A stretch of DNA of 42,468 nucleotides from Actinomycetes bacterium (GTDB taxonomy: Bacteria > Actinomycetota > Acidimicrobiia > Acidimicrobiales > Microtrichaceae): NCBI GenBank assembly GCA_023389745.1, contig JAEWED010000199.1, positions 1 to 42,468 on the forward strand, read 5' to 3'. The notes below the pieces were generated by a model that saw only the letters and a program-made list of their open reading frames with translations, did no database searches and was not told the origin of the DNA. The position numbers were made by a program, and so were the translations under genes. How positions within the stretch are numbered: position 1 is the first letter of the stretch; each line of letters starts with the position of its first letter. Positions 24,858-31,837 of the stretch are shown here, piece by piece.

Positions 24858-26269
24858 CGGTACGAGTCCAGGAACGACGTGGCGAGCGCCTCGGCCTCGT
24901 CGAAGGGGTAGAAGCGGTGGGCGTGCATCTTCACGACGGCGGGTGCGCCGGAGTAGAAGCGCTCGTACTGGACGTGGCGTCCCGCGAACTCCGAGCCGAC
25001 CAGGTCCCACGCCAGCTTGAACAGCTGGACCCGATCTCGCACCGGGAGCAGGTCGCTCCCCATGACGGGATCCATCAGGGCGAGCTCCTCGGGGTCGTCG
25101 AGGTCGAGCACCGACGACGGCACCTGGATGGGACCACCGCCCGACAGCTCGCCGAGCAGCTTGACCGCCTTGGGGTAGACCTCGGTCTGCATGCCGAGCG
25201 CGGCATAGAGGAACTGTCCGGCGGGCCGGTAGACGCCGAACTCGTCGAGCTCCGCGCCGGCGTGCGCGGCGTCGGCCAGAGCCTGCGAGACGGTCTGCAG
25301 GGTCGCCAGGTCGGCGAGCTGTGCCCGGATCGCGGGGTCCTTGTCGCGGCCGTTCGCCGTGACGACCAGGCTGGCCACACCGGTCAGGAAGCGCAGCTTG
25401 GCGGTGAGCCGGATGATGGACTGGAGGTTGCCGATCTGGTGTGCGGCGGTGCCGAAGAACTGGCTGTTGACCACGTCGACGTCGCCCGCGGCGAACACCT
25501 GGTCCCAGGGCACCAGGACCCGGTCGAACACCACCATCGAGTCGGTCTCGTCGAAGCGGGTGCTCAGCGGGTAGTCGAAGGGGTCGCCCGCGGTCGCGTA
25601 GGGCCGCCGGGTGACCAGCGACAGTCCGGGGGAGCCGGCGTCGACCACGAACGACAGCGCTCGCGAGACCTCGTCGGGTCCCAAGGGTCGCACGCTGGTC
25701 ACGAAGATCGCGTCGGCGACCGCGGCCCCGGTGCCCAGCATCTGGGCACCGGCGACGACGATGCCGTCGACGGTCTCCTCGACCAGGTGCACCGGCGTCA
25801 CCCGACTGGTCGGGTCGCTCGGATTCATCTGCGGCGGCACGATCGAGTTGGTCACCCAGAGCCCCTGCTCGGCGGCGCGGGCCGCGTAGCCGAGCACGCT
25901 CTTGCCGAGCTGGTGGCGGTCGGTGTCGAAGAGCTCCGGGCGTGACACGAAGCCGGCGAACAGGCCCGCGACGTGGTCCGGTCCGCGGCCGATGAAGCCG
26001 TGGGCGTGTCGTGACCACGACTCGAGCGCACGTTTGCGCAGCTCGTGGCGGTCCCAGGTGTCGGGCACGGTGTAGATGGCGAGCTGGCCCGTCTCGGGGT
26101 CGACGAGGTCTGCGGGGTCGGAGCGGGCGGCGGCGTCGTAGAGCGTGGCCATCGTCGTGACGACGCCGGCGAAGGCGGGGTGGTCGGCGACGTCGGCGAT
26201 CAGCTGTCCGTCGACGTACACCCTCCGGTCGTCGTCGAGAGCAGCGCGGTAGTCGTCTCCGGTGCGCAT
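24854..26269 (-). CDS. 4-hydroxyphenylacetate 3-monooxygenase-like flavin-dependent oxygenase (HpaB family)
   Basis: A 471-residue protein of the HpaB/PvcC fold (acyl-CoA-dehydrogenase-like). Typical segments are MRTGDDYRAALDDDRRVYVDGQLI at the N-terminus, PPQMNPSDPTSRVTPVHLVEE in the flavin/substrate region and the helical C-terminus ending in YERFYSGAPAVVKMHAHRFYP. Members use FADH2 from a separate reductase to hydroxylate phenols or N-heteroaromatic rings; no HpaC-type reductase is encoded in the window. ATG 26269 has AAGGAG six bases upstream; ATG 26284, overlapping the previous stop, would add five residues. The position next to a dihydroxyphthalate-decarboxylase-like gene suggests hydroxylation followed by decarboxylation or another ring step. 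Confidence 0.92.
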   Translation of the reverse strand: MRTGDDYRAALDDDRRVYVDGQLIADVADHPAFAGVVTTMATLYDAAARSDPADLVDPETGQLAIYTVPDTWDRHELRKRALESWSRHAHGFIGRGPDHVAGLFAGFVSRPELFDTDRHQLGKSVLGYAARAAEQGLWVTNSIVPPQMNPSDPTSRVTPVHLVEETVDGIVVAGAQMLGTGAAVADAIFVTSVRPLGPDEVSRALSFVVDAGSPGLSLVTRRPYATAGDPFDYPLSTRFDETDSMVVFDRVLVPWDQVFAAGDVDVVNSQFFGTAAHQIGNLQSIIRLTAKLRFLTGVASLVVTANGRDKDPAIRAQLADLATLQTVSQALADAAHAGAELDEFGVYRPAGQFLYAALGMQTEVYPKAVKLLGELSGGGPIQVPSSVLDLDDPEELALMDPVMGSDLLPVRDRVQLFKLAWDLVGSEFAGRHVQYERFYSGAPAVVKMHAHRFYPFDEAEALATSFLDSYR

Positions 26270-26280
26270 CGTCGGCTCCT

Positions 26281-27258
26281 TCATGTCGCGAGGATCGTCT
26301 CGGCGCCGGGACCGGCGAAGAGGTCGTCGGGGGTGAGGCCGTTCGAGATGAGACCCTCGGCCGCGGCGTACGCGATGACCTGGGCGAGCATCCCGCGGTT
26401 GGCGCGCAGCCCCACCGACCAGTGGTCGGGTCCGAGGAGCCGCTCGGACTCGAGCAGCTCCTCGAGCTGCCACGGCAGGATCGAGTCGAGCGCCGAGGAG
26501 TCGAACACGTCGGCGCGGGCCGTGGTCTGCGCTCCGGCGAAGGCGTCGAACAGCGCGGCGGGCAGCCACGGCGCCGACTCGGCGACGGGCCGCTTCACCG
26601 CGAGGACGTGCATCGCCGGGAAGATGCCCGATCGGGAGTGGTAGTCGAGCTCGACCTGTCGGGGATCCGGGAAGAGGCGACGCACCCCCGGTCCCGGCCA
26701 CGTCGACGGCGCGCGCGCCGTGTAGAGCGCGTCGATCTCGCCGTCCGCGAGCATCTGCGCCAGGCCGCGGTCGGAGCGTCGCTCGACGGTGAACCCGGGC
26801 GGCAGGAACTGCGGGTGCTCGTCGCCGTCGCGGGGCCCCTCGGTCCCGGCCGTCACGTAGATCGGCGAGGTGCGGTCCAACCCGTGGAAGTCGTGGAGGA
26901 TGCCCCGGACCCACACCGCCGCCGCCATGTCGAACACCGGGATGCCGACTCGACGCCCAGCGAGGTCTGCCGGTTCGACGACGTCGGAGTGCTCCGAGAC
27001 GAAGACGCACGACAGCCGGAAGTGGCGCGACGGGAACACGGGGACGGCGAGGTACGGCCGCTCGTCGGTCTCGAGCGAACGCAGGTACGTGACGATCGGG
27101 AACTCGCACACGTCGAAGGGATGCTCGGACAGCTGCAGGTTGAAGAGGTCCTGGACCTCCATCGTGGTGAACTCCGCGGCGAAGCCTGCGATGGGCACCC
27201 GCCCGTCGGTCAGCGGTCGTGTGCGGGCGGTGTCCGAGAGCCCGATCGAGATCTTCAT
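26281..27258 (-). CDS. 4,5-dihydroxyphthalate decarboxylase-like (Pht5-like) protein
   Basis: A 325-residue protein with the periplasmic-binding-like fold of the Pht5 family but no signal peptide, so it is cytoplasmic. Family segments: ARTRPLTDGRVPIAGF, FDVCEFPIVTYLRSLETDERPYLAVPVFPSRHFR and EPADLAGRRVGIPVFDMAAAVWVRGIL. Pht5 decarboxylates 4,5-dihydroxyphthalate; many relatives have no known substrate. ATG 27258 has a strong GAGGAGG site and overlaps the regulator stop (ATGA). A role right after HpaB hydroxylation is inferred from gene order. Confidence 0.88.
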   Translation of the reverse strand: MKISIGLSDTARTRPLTDGRVPIAGFAAEFTTMEVQDLFNLQLSEHPFDVCEFPIVTYLRSLETDERPYLAVPVFPSRHFRLSCVFVSEHSDVVEPADLAGRRVGIPVFDMAAAVWVRGILHDFHGLDRTSPIYVTAGTEGPRDGDEHPQFLPPGFTVERRSDRGLAQMLADGEIDALYTARAPSTWPGPGVRRLFPDPRQVELDYHSRSGIFPAMHVLAVKRPVAESAPWLPAALFDAFAGAQTTARADVFDSSALDSILPWQLEELLESERLLGPDHWSVGLRANRGMLAQVIAYAAAEGLISNGLTPDDLFAGPGAETILAT

Positions 27259-28205
27259 GCGCCTCCTCGTGGTTCGTGGACCCGCAGGTCGCCGTCCGCG
27301 TCCCGCCGGTTCGAGAGCACCCGTTCGATGTGGGCGCGCAGCGTCGGCACGAACCGGGGGTCGAGCTCCCACTCCAGGGTGATGAGACGGTCGACGCCGG
27401 CGAGGACCTCGTCGGGGACCCTGGCGGCGTTGTTCACCACCACCACGGGTGCGTCGTCGAGCAGCGCCAGGTCGTCGGTGCCGACCTGGACGCCGTCGAT
27501 CTGGCCCGGGAAGTACTGGCCGACCACGGCGGTCATCCACTGGATGCCCCTGGCGCTCGGAGCGGCGACGACGAGCCGTTCCTCGTCGCGCACCTCGACG
27601 AGCTGGCGGAGCGTCGTCGGGGAGGCGGCGAGGTTGAGCTCCACCACCTGGTCGATGTCGCTCACCAGGGGAGCGACGTCCTTGAGGTGGAAGATCGGTG
27701 AGACGACCGCGTCGAACTCGAGGTCGAGCAGTCGACCTGCCGCGTCCTCGATCAGCACCGGCTGGACCTCGACGTCGATGGCCCGCTGCATGAGGTCCTG
27801 GAGGTGGCGCAGGTCGCGTTCGTTGCACTCGACGAGGGCGACTCGCCGCACGGCGTCGACCCGCTGCAGCACGGTCTCGACCGTCGTCGTCAGCTCGTCG
27901 GCGGTCAGTCCGAGGCGCCGGGCCCGCAGCAGCAGCTCCTCGAGGCGCTCGGTCACGACGGTCCGAGGATCCGGTTCGTCGCCGTCGAAGTTCTCGACGT
28001 AGGCGCCTCGACGGGGGACGGTGCGCACCCGTCCGCCGGCGGCGAGGCGTCCGATCGCACGGTCGACGGTCGACGAGTTCGACCCCAGCTCCAGGGCGAG
28101 CGCACGGCACGACGGCAGGCGCGAGTCGACGGGGTAGACGCCGGTGAGGATCCGGTCGAGCAGGTGGTCGTAGACCTCCTCGACCCCCGGTGGCGCCACG
28201 CTCAC
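27255..28205 (-). CDS. GntR-type winged-helix regulator with uncommon sensor domain
   Basis: A 316-residue protein. Residues ~8-70 form a GntR-like winged helix: VYDHLLDRILTGVYPVDSRLPSCRALALELGSNSSTVDRAIGRLAAGGRVRTVPRRGAYV. The remaining ~240 residues match neither the FCD/UTRA nor the MocR-aminotransferase type by eye. They contain alternating beta/alpha stretches (VRRVALVECNERDLRHLQDLMQR; FDAVVSPIFHLKDV; ERLVVAAPSARGIQWM) like a two-lobed periplasmic-binding fold, suggesting small-molecule sensing. GTG 28205 overlaps the amidohydrolase stop (GTGA). As the only regulator inside operon 2 it is the likely pathway-specific sensor. Confidence 0.85.
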   Translation of the reverse strand: MSVAPPGVEEVYDHLLDRILTGVYPVDSRLPSCRALALELGSNSSTVDRAIGRLAAGGRVRTVPRRGAYVENFDGDEPDPRTVVTERLEELLLRARRLGLTADELTTTVETVLQRVDAVRRVALVECNERDLRHLQDLMQRAIDVEVQPVLIEDAAGRLLDLEFDAVVSPIFHLKDVAPLVSDIDQVVELNLAASPTTLRQLVEVRDEERLVVAAPSARGIQWMTAVVGQYFPGQIDGVQVGTDDLALLDDAPVVVVNNAARVPDEVLAGVDRLITLEWELDPRFVPTLRAHIERVLSNRRDADGDLRVHEPRGGA

Positions 28206-29548
28206 CGGGTCACCGCCAGGGCGGACAGGTCGTGCAGCCCGGCCAGCGTCGCCAGCTCGGCGGCGTGGGGCCGGGAGCGCTCGGCGACCTCGACCGGGTC
28301 GACGCGGACCACCTCGCCGCCGAGCACGCTCGGCTCGCCGTCGACCCAGACCTCGGCGACCTCACGACTGCCGGCCACGAAGACGACGGCCTGGTACGGG
28401 TCGTGCACGTTGGCCAGCGCCGGACCCGAGCCGTCGAAGACGACGAGGTCGGCCCGCTTGCCGACCTCGAGCGAGCCGATCGTGTCCTGCATCCGCAGCG
28501 CACGGGCACCACCGATCGTGCCGAGCTCCCACGCCTCGCGGGCGCTCATCGCGGTGGCCTGCTGGCGGTGCACCCGAGCCAGCAGCGGTGCGGCCTTGAG
28601 CGCGGCGAGGAAGTCCTGGGAGTCGTTCGACGCCGCGCCGTCGACACCGATGCCGACGTCGATGCCGGCCTCGAGCATCTCGGTCACGGGCGCCACTCCG
28701 CTGGCGAGGATCATGTTGGCCACCGGGTTGTGGGCCACGCCGACGCGGTGCTCGGCGAGCAGCTGTCGGTCGAAGCGGTCGACCCACACGCAGTGCGCCG
28801 CGAGGGTCGGCGCGGCGAAGAGACCCTCGTGCGCGCAGTGGCCGACCACAGTCCGCCCCGTGCGTTCGAAGGTCGCGGTGACCTCTTCGCGCACCTCCTG
28901 GATGTGGATGTGGACACCGTGGTCCCCGTCGACCGCGTAGCCGACGGAGCGGGCGAACATCTCGTCGCTCTGTCCGCCGAGGGCGCCGATGCCGACCCGG
29001 AAGGTGCACAGGCTGCTGCCTTCGGTCGCTTCGCGGAGTGCCTCGTGCTCGTCGAACTGCGCCCCGATGCCCGAGCCGCCGCGGTCGCCGGCACCGAAGG
29101 ACAAAACGCCGCGCAGCCCGAGCTCCTCGAGCGCGTCGACGACGACCGGAGTGATCGGCTCGTCGCCGGGCTGGCACACGAACATGTCGTTCGCGGTCGT
29201 CACACCGCTGCGCAGCATCTGGATCCCGGCGAGCTGGGTGCCGAGGAACGCCTTCGGCCGATCCATGTGGGGGTCGACACGGCGGATGAGGACGTGCAGC
29301 CACTCCCAGAGGGTGACGTCGCTGGCGATGCCGGTGATGAGCCCCTCGGAGAAGTGCCCGTGGGTGTTCACGAAGCCGGGGCCGACGATGTCGTGGGGCC
29401 CGCCGCGCACCGTGGCGTCGGGGTGACGTGCCGACAGCTCGTGCCACGGCCCGACCTCGACGATCGAATCGCCCTGCACGAGCACCGCGCCGTCGCGGAT
29501 CGCGACGGGTGCGAGGACCCAGCCGCCCCGGAACAGCGTCCCGCTCAC
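28202..29548 (-). CDS. Amidohydrolase, ATZ/TRZ family, copy 3
   Basis: A 448-residue metal-dependent hydrolase with all ligands: NTHGHFSE (H-x-H), HIHIQEVREE (His), AAHCVW (His) and GVDGAASNDSQD (Asp). It is clearly related to copy 1 of operon 1 (same AHNPVANMI/AHSPVANMI, ASNDSQDxLxAxKAAxLL and IGSLExGKRADLV segments). GTG 29548 overlaps the nitrilase stop (GTGA). The family deaminates or dehalogenates nitrogen heterocycles. A paralogue in each operon suggests related successive substrates or a duplicated entry step. Confidence 0.93.
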   Translation of the reverse strand: MSGTLFRGGWVLAPVAIRDGAVLVQGDSIVEVGPWHELSARHPDATVRGGPHDIVGPGFVNTHGHFSEGLITGIASDVTLWEWLHVLIRRVDPHMDRPKAFLGTQLAGIQMLRSGVTTANDMFVCQPGDEPITPVVVDALEELGLRGVLSFGAGDRGGSGIGAQFDEHEALREATEGSSLCTFRVGIGALGGQSDEMFARSVGYAVDGDHGVHIHIQEVREEVTATFERTGRTVVGHCAHEGLFAAPTLAAHCVWVDRFDRQLLAEHRVGVAHNPVANMILASGVAPVTEMLEAGIDVGIGVDGAASNDSQDFLAALKAAPLLARVHRQQATAMSAREAWELGTIGGARALRMQDTIGSLEVGKRADLVVFDGSGPALANVHDPYQAVVFVAGSREVAEVWVDGEPSVLGGEVVRVDPVEVAERSRPHAAELATLAGLHDLSALAVTR

Positions 29549-30435
29549 ATCGCGCCGATCGAGTAGTCGAAGGCGTCCGCCTGCGGCGCGACGAGGTCCG
29601 CGTAGAGCTCGGGCCGCCGTGCCCTCAGCAGGCCAGGGATCGAGTCGAAGGTCTTGGGCTCGACCATCGAGTCGTCGTGGTCGCGCAGCCAGCGCAACCG
29701 CTCCAGGTCGACGTCGCCGATGGCGAGCTCCTTGCGGCCGGCGAACACGACGGGATGCTCCGGGCCGGTGATCATCGCCGCGCCCTGCTCGTCGCCCCAC
29801 AGGTTGTTGGTGAGGGCGATGTAGCAGACGTTCTCGATGGCCCGGACCTGGTTCACCATCTGCCAGTTCCGGGTCAGGCTGGTGAACCCACCGCCGGCCG
29901 GGGAGAGGATGATCTGGGCGCCCCGGAGGGCGACGATGCGGGCCACCTCGGGCGTCCACATCTCGGAGCACACGACGATGCCCATGGGAATGCCGTCGAG
30001 CTCGAAGTTGCCGAAGACGTCGCCCGGCGAGACGAGCTCGCCCTCGCCCTTCTCCGACGGGGGGATCGTCGCAGGGTGGGTGCGCTCGTAGCGCAGCACC
30101 GTGTCGCCCCGACGGTCGACGACGTAGACGCAGAGGCGGTTCAGTCCGTCGTCGCACACCTCGGTGCGGGACCACACCACGTTGATCGCACGGTCCCGGG
30201 CGACGGCAGCCATGGCGGGCCCGGCGTCGTAGAACGCGTCGAGGGCTCGCACCGGTCCGGGGCTGAACTCCGGGAAGCAGACGAGGTCGGCTCCGCCCGT
30301 CGCCGCGTCCTCGACGAGTCGCACCGCCCGATCCACGTTCGGACTCCCGTCGGCGCCGGCGACACGTCGCGGTTGGGCGACGGCGAGGCGATAGGTGGAG
30401 GGCGTCGAGGCGGGAGACGTCGAGGCTGGAGACAT
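29545..30435 (-). CDS. Carbon-nitrogen hydrolase (nitrilase superfamily), possible Lys-to-Arg change in the catalytic triad
   Basis: A 296-residue nitrilase-superfamily protein, nearest to the N-carbamoylputrescine amidase/beta-ureidopropionase branch. The catalytic Glu is in LVCFPEFSPG and the Cys in GIVVCSEMWTPEVARI. The usual Lys, in (Y-x-K-x-H-x-P), appears to be Arg here: RYERTHPATIP, codon CGC. If so the triad is Glu-Arg-Cys and activity may be altered; a Lys lies a few residues on (SEKGEGE). It is the first gene of operon 2. ATG 30435 has no ribosome binding site but TACTGT six bases before it, so it is probably leaderless. Expected role: hydrolysis of a carbamoyl amine or amide. Confidence 0.88.
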   Translation of the reverse strand: MSPASTSPASTPSTYRLAVAQPRRVAGADGSPNVDRAVRLVEDAATGGADLVCFPEFSPGPVRALDAFYDAGPAMAAVARDRAINVVWSRTEVCDDGLNRLCVYVVDRRGDTVLRYERTHPATIPPSEKGEGELVSPGDVFGNFELDGIPMGIVVCSEMWTPEVARIVALRGAQIILSPAGGGFTSLTRNWQMVNQVRAIENVCYIALTNNLWGDEQGAAMITGPEHPVVFAGRKELAIGDVDLERLRWLRDHDDSMVEPKTFDSIPGLLRARRPELYADLVAPQADAFDYSIGAM

Positions 30436-30441
30436 GGACGC

Positions 30442-30447
30442 ACAGTA
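30442..30447 (-). promoter_or_regulatory. -10 box (TACTGT) of the leaderless operon 2 promoter
   Basis: Minus-strand TACTGT followed by six bases and ATG 30435, identical in sequence and spacing to the operon 1 promoter at 6699-6704. Confidence 0.6.
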
Positions 30448-30506
30448 CGAATCGAGATGCCCGAGATCGGTCGACGAAACGGTCTCTTAACCGGGCAGGA
30501 ACACGA

Positions 30507-30538
30507 TTCTCATCTCTGTTACACGCGGCGTCACAGAG
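30507..30538 (-). promoter_or_regulatory. Conserved element of operon 2: GTGTAACAG-N4-GAGAA, inside an inverted repeat
   Basis: On the minus strand GTGTAACAG lies at 30524-30516 and GAGAA at 30511-30507, matching the element upstream of operon 1 in sequence, strand sense and distance to the start codon. It overlaps the inverted repeat CTCTGT (30514-30519)/ACAGAG (30533-30538), which also contains GTGAC on the minus strand. It may serve the divergent AbrB-family gene as well. GlnR-like or GntR-type control is inferred. Confidence 0.5.
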
Positions 30539-30596
30539 GGACAGAAATGCTGGAAATACCAGGGTTTCAGGGGGTTCGGAGCGTCGAATTTGCACC

Positions 30597-30602
30597 TACC
30601 GT
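30597..30602 (+). promoter_or_regulatory. -10 box (TACCGT) of the leaderless AbrB-family gene promoter
   Basis: TACCGT followed by six bases and ATG 30609. TTCGGA at 30575-30580 is a possible -35 with 16-base spacing. Confidence 0.5.
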
Positions 30603-30608
30603 GAGCGC

Positions 30609-31691
30609 ATGCGCCGTTGGTTCCTCCTGCTCGTCGTCGTGGCCGCGGCGTGCGCGTCGTTCACGTGGATCGGGCTGCCGACCCCGATGTTGTTCGGTGG
30701 TCTCGCCGGGGCGCTGGTGTATGCGCTGGCCCGACCGGCGGAGCCGTTGTCGCTCGCCCCCATGGCCTTCACGCTGGCCCAGGCGAGCGTGGGTGTGGTC
30801 GTGGGCACCTCGATCGAATGGGCGGGCCTGGTCGAGCTCGGCCCACGTTGGATGATCGTCGTGATCGTGTCGGTGTTCTCGCTCGTCGTCAGCGTGTTCG
30901 TCGGCCAGCTGCTGATCCGGCGAGGTGCCACGCCGGTGACCGCCACCTTCTCGTCGATCGCCGGAGGCGCCGCGGGACTGACCGCGATGGCCGGCGACCT
31001 GGGCGCCGACGCCCGCGTGGTCGCGGTGCTGCAGTACCTGCGGCTCCTCGTCGTGCTCGTCACGATGCCGATCGTCGTCGGGTTGGTCTTCGGCGCCACG
31101 TCCGACGGCATCGGCCTGGACGTCGAGCTCGAGCCCTGGCCGGTGGCGGTGCTCTTCGTCGTCCTGGCCGCCGCCGTGGGCCTGTGGCTCGGGAGGGTCA
31201 CCCGGATGCCGTCGGCCGCGATCCTCGGGCCGCTCGCCGTCGCGTCGCTGCTGACCCTCCTGCCCCTCTTCGACGACGTGCGGGTGCCCGAACCGATCCA
31301 GGCGGCGGGCTACCTGGTCATCGGCGTCCAGATCGGCCTGCGGTTCACGGTCGCCAGCCTGCGGTCGATCAGCAGGATGGTCCCGCTCGCCCTGTTCTCG
31401 ATCGTGGTCACGCTGATCGCCTGCGCGGGACTGGCGTGGGTGCTCGTGCTCACGACCGACGCCAGCCCGCTCGACGCCTACCTGGCCACGACCCCCGGCG
31501 GGATCTACGCGGTCATGGGGACCTCGGCCGCGACCGGGGGCGACGTCACCTTCGTCGCCGCCACCCAGGTGCTGCGCCTCCTGATCGTCCTGGCCAGTGC
31601 GCCGTTCCTGGCAGCGGTCCTGCGTCGGCGCCGACCCGTCCCGGACATGTCCGAGGGCGACGGGGCACCCGGAGCCGACGGGGGTGGGTGA
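30609..31691 (+). CDS. AbrB family integral membrane protein (PF05145 type)
   Basis: A 360-residue, highly hydrophobic protein with about ten membrane segments in two similar halves. Repeated features include IGLPTPMLFGGLAGALVYAL near the N-terminus, the conserved SIAGGAAGLTAMAGDLGAD in the middle and TPGGIYAVMGTSAATGGDVTFVA near the C-terminus, matching the internal duplication of this family. Members are often misnamed ammonia monooxygenase or AbrB regulator; they are membrane proteins of unproven, probably transport, function. It is divergent from operon 2 and shares its 173-base control region, so co-regulation and transport of a pathway compound or product are plausible. ATG 30609 fits a leaderless start. 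Confidence 0.88.
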   Translation: MRRWFLLLVVVAAACASFTWIGLPTPMLFGGLAGALVYALARPAEPLSLAPMAFTLAQASVGVVVGTSIEWAGLVELGPRWMIVVIVSVFSLVVSVFVGQLLIRRGATPVTATFSSIAGGAAGLTAMAGDLGADARVVAVLQYLRLLVVLVTMPIVVGLVFGATSDGIGLDVELEPWPVAVLFVVLAAAVGLWLGRVTRMPSAAILGPLAVASLLTLLPLFDDVRVPEPIQAAGYLVIGVQIGLRFTVASLRSISRMVPLALFSIVVTLIACAGLAWVLVLTTDASPLDAYLATTPGGIYAVMGTSAATGGDVTFVAATQVLRLLIVLASAPFLAAVLRRRRPVPDMSEGDGAPGADGGG

Positions 31692-31718
31692 CGGGCGGGC
31701 CTCCCGGACGGCCTGCTC

Positions 31719-31815
31719 GCACTCCATCGTTCACTGCGCACTCCATCGTTCAGTGGGCAGTTCATCGGTCACTGCGCACTCCATCGTTCAATGGGCATTC
31801 CATTGAGTTCAATGG
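31719..31815 (+). repeat. Array of five ~19-base repeats, candidate operators of the HxlR-type regulator
   Basis: Four 19-base units (31719, 31738, 31757, 31776; consensus GCACTCCATCGTTCACTGC) and a fifth of 21 bases (31795-31815). The fifth contains a perfect 7-2-7 palindrome CCATTGA-GT-TCAATGG (31800-31815) that overlaps the -35 box; the fourth holds CCAT-N6-ATGG and the others are degenerate forms. There are no spacers, so it is not a CRISPR array. Repeated operator sites bound by the downstream HxlR-type protein are the best explanation. Confidence 0.6.
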
Positions 31816-31831
31816 TGCAACTGACTACGCT
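31803..31831 (+). promoter_or_regulatory. Promoter of the HxlR-type gene (TTGAGT-17-TACGCT, leaderless)
   Basis: -35 TTGAGT at 31803-31808 and -10 TACGCT at 31826-31831 with 17-base spacing. Six bases separate the -10 from ATG 31838. The -35 lies inside the perfect palindrome, so a bound dimer would block RNA polymerase. Confidence 0.6.
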
Positions 31832-31837
31832 CGGGCC

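Noticed and set aside
30609..31691. Naming the AbrB-family protein an ammonia monooxygenase or DNA-binding AbrB regulator
   Set aside because: These are known misnomers for PF05145; the protein is a polytopic membrane protein with no metal-enzyme or DNA-binding motif.
31719..31815. CRISPR-like repeat array
   Set aside because: Units are directly adjacent without spacers and there are no cas genes; the palindrome at the promoter fits an operator array better.
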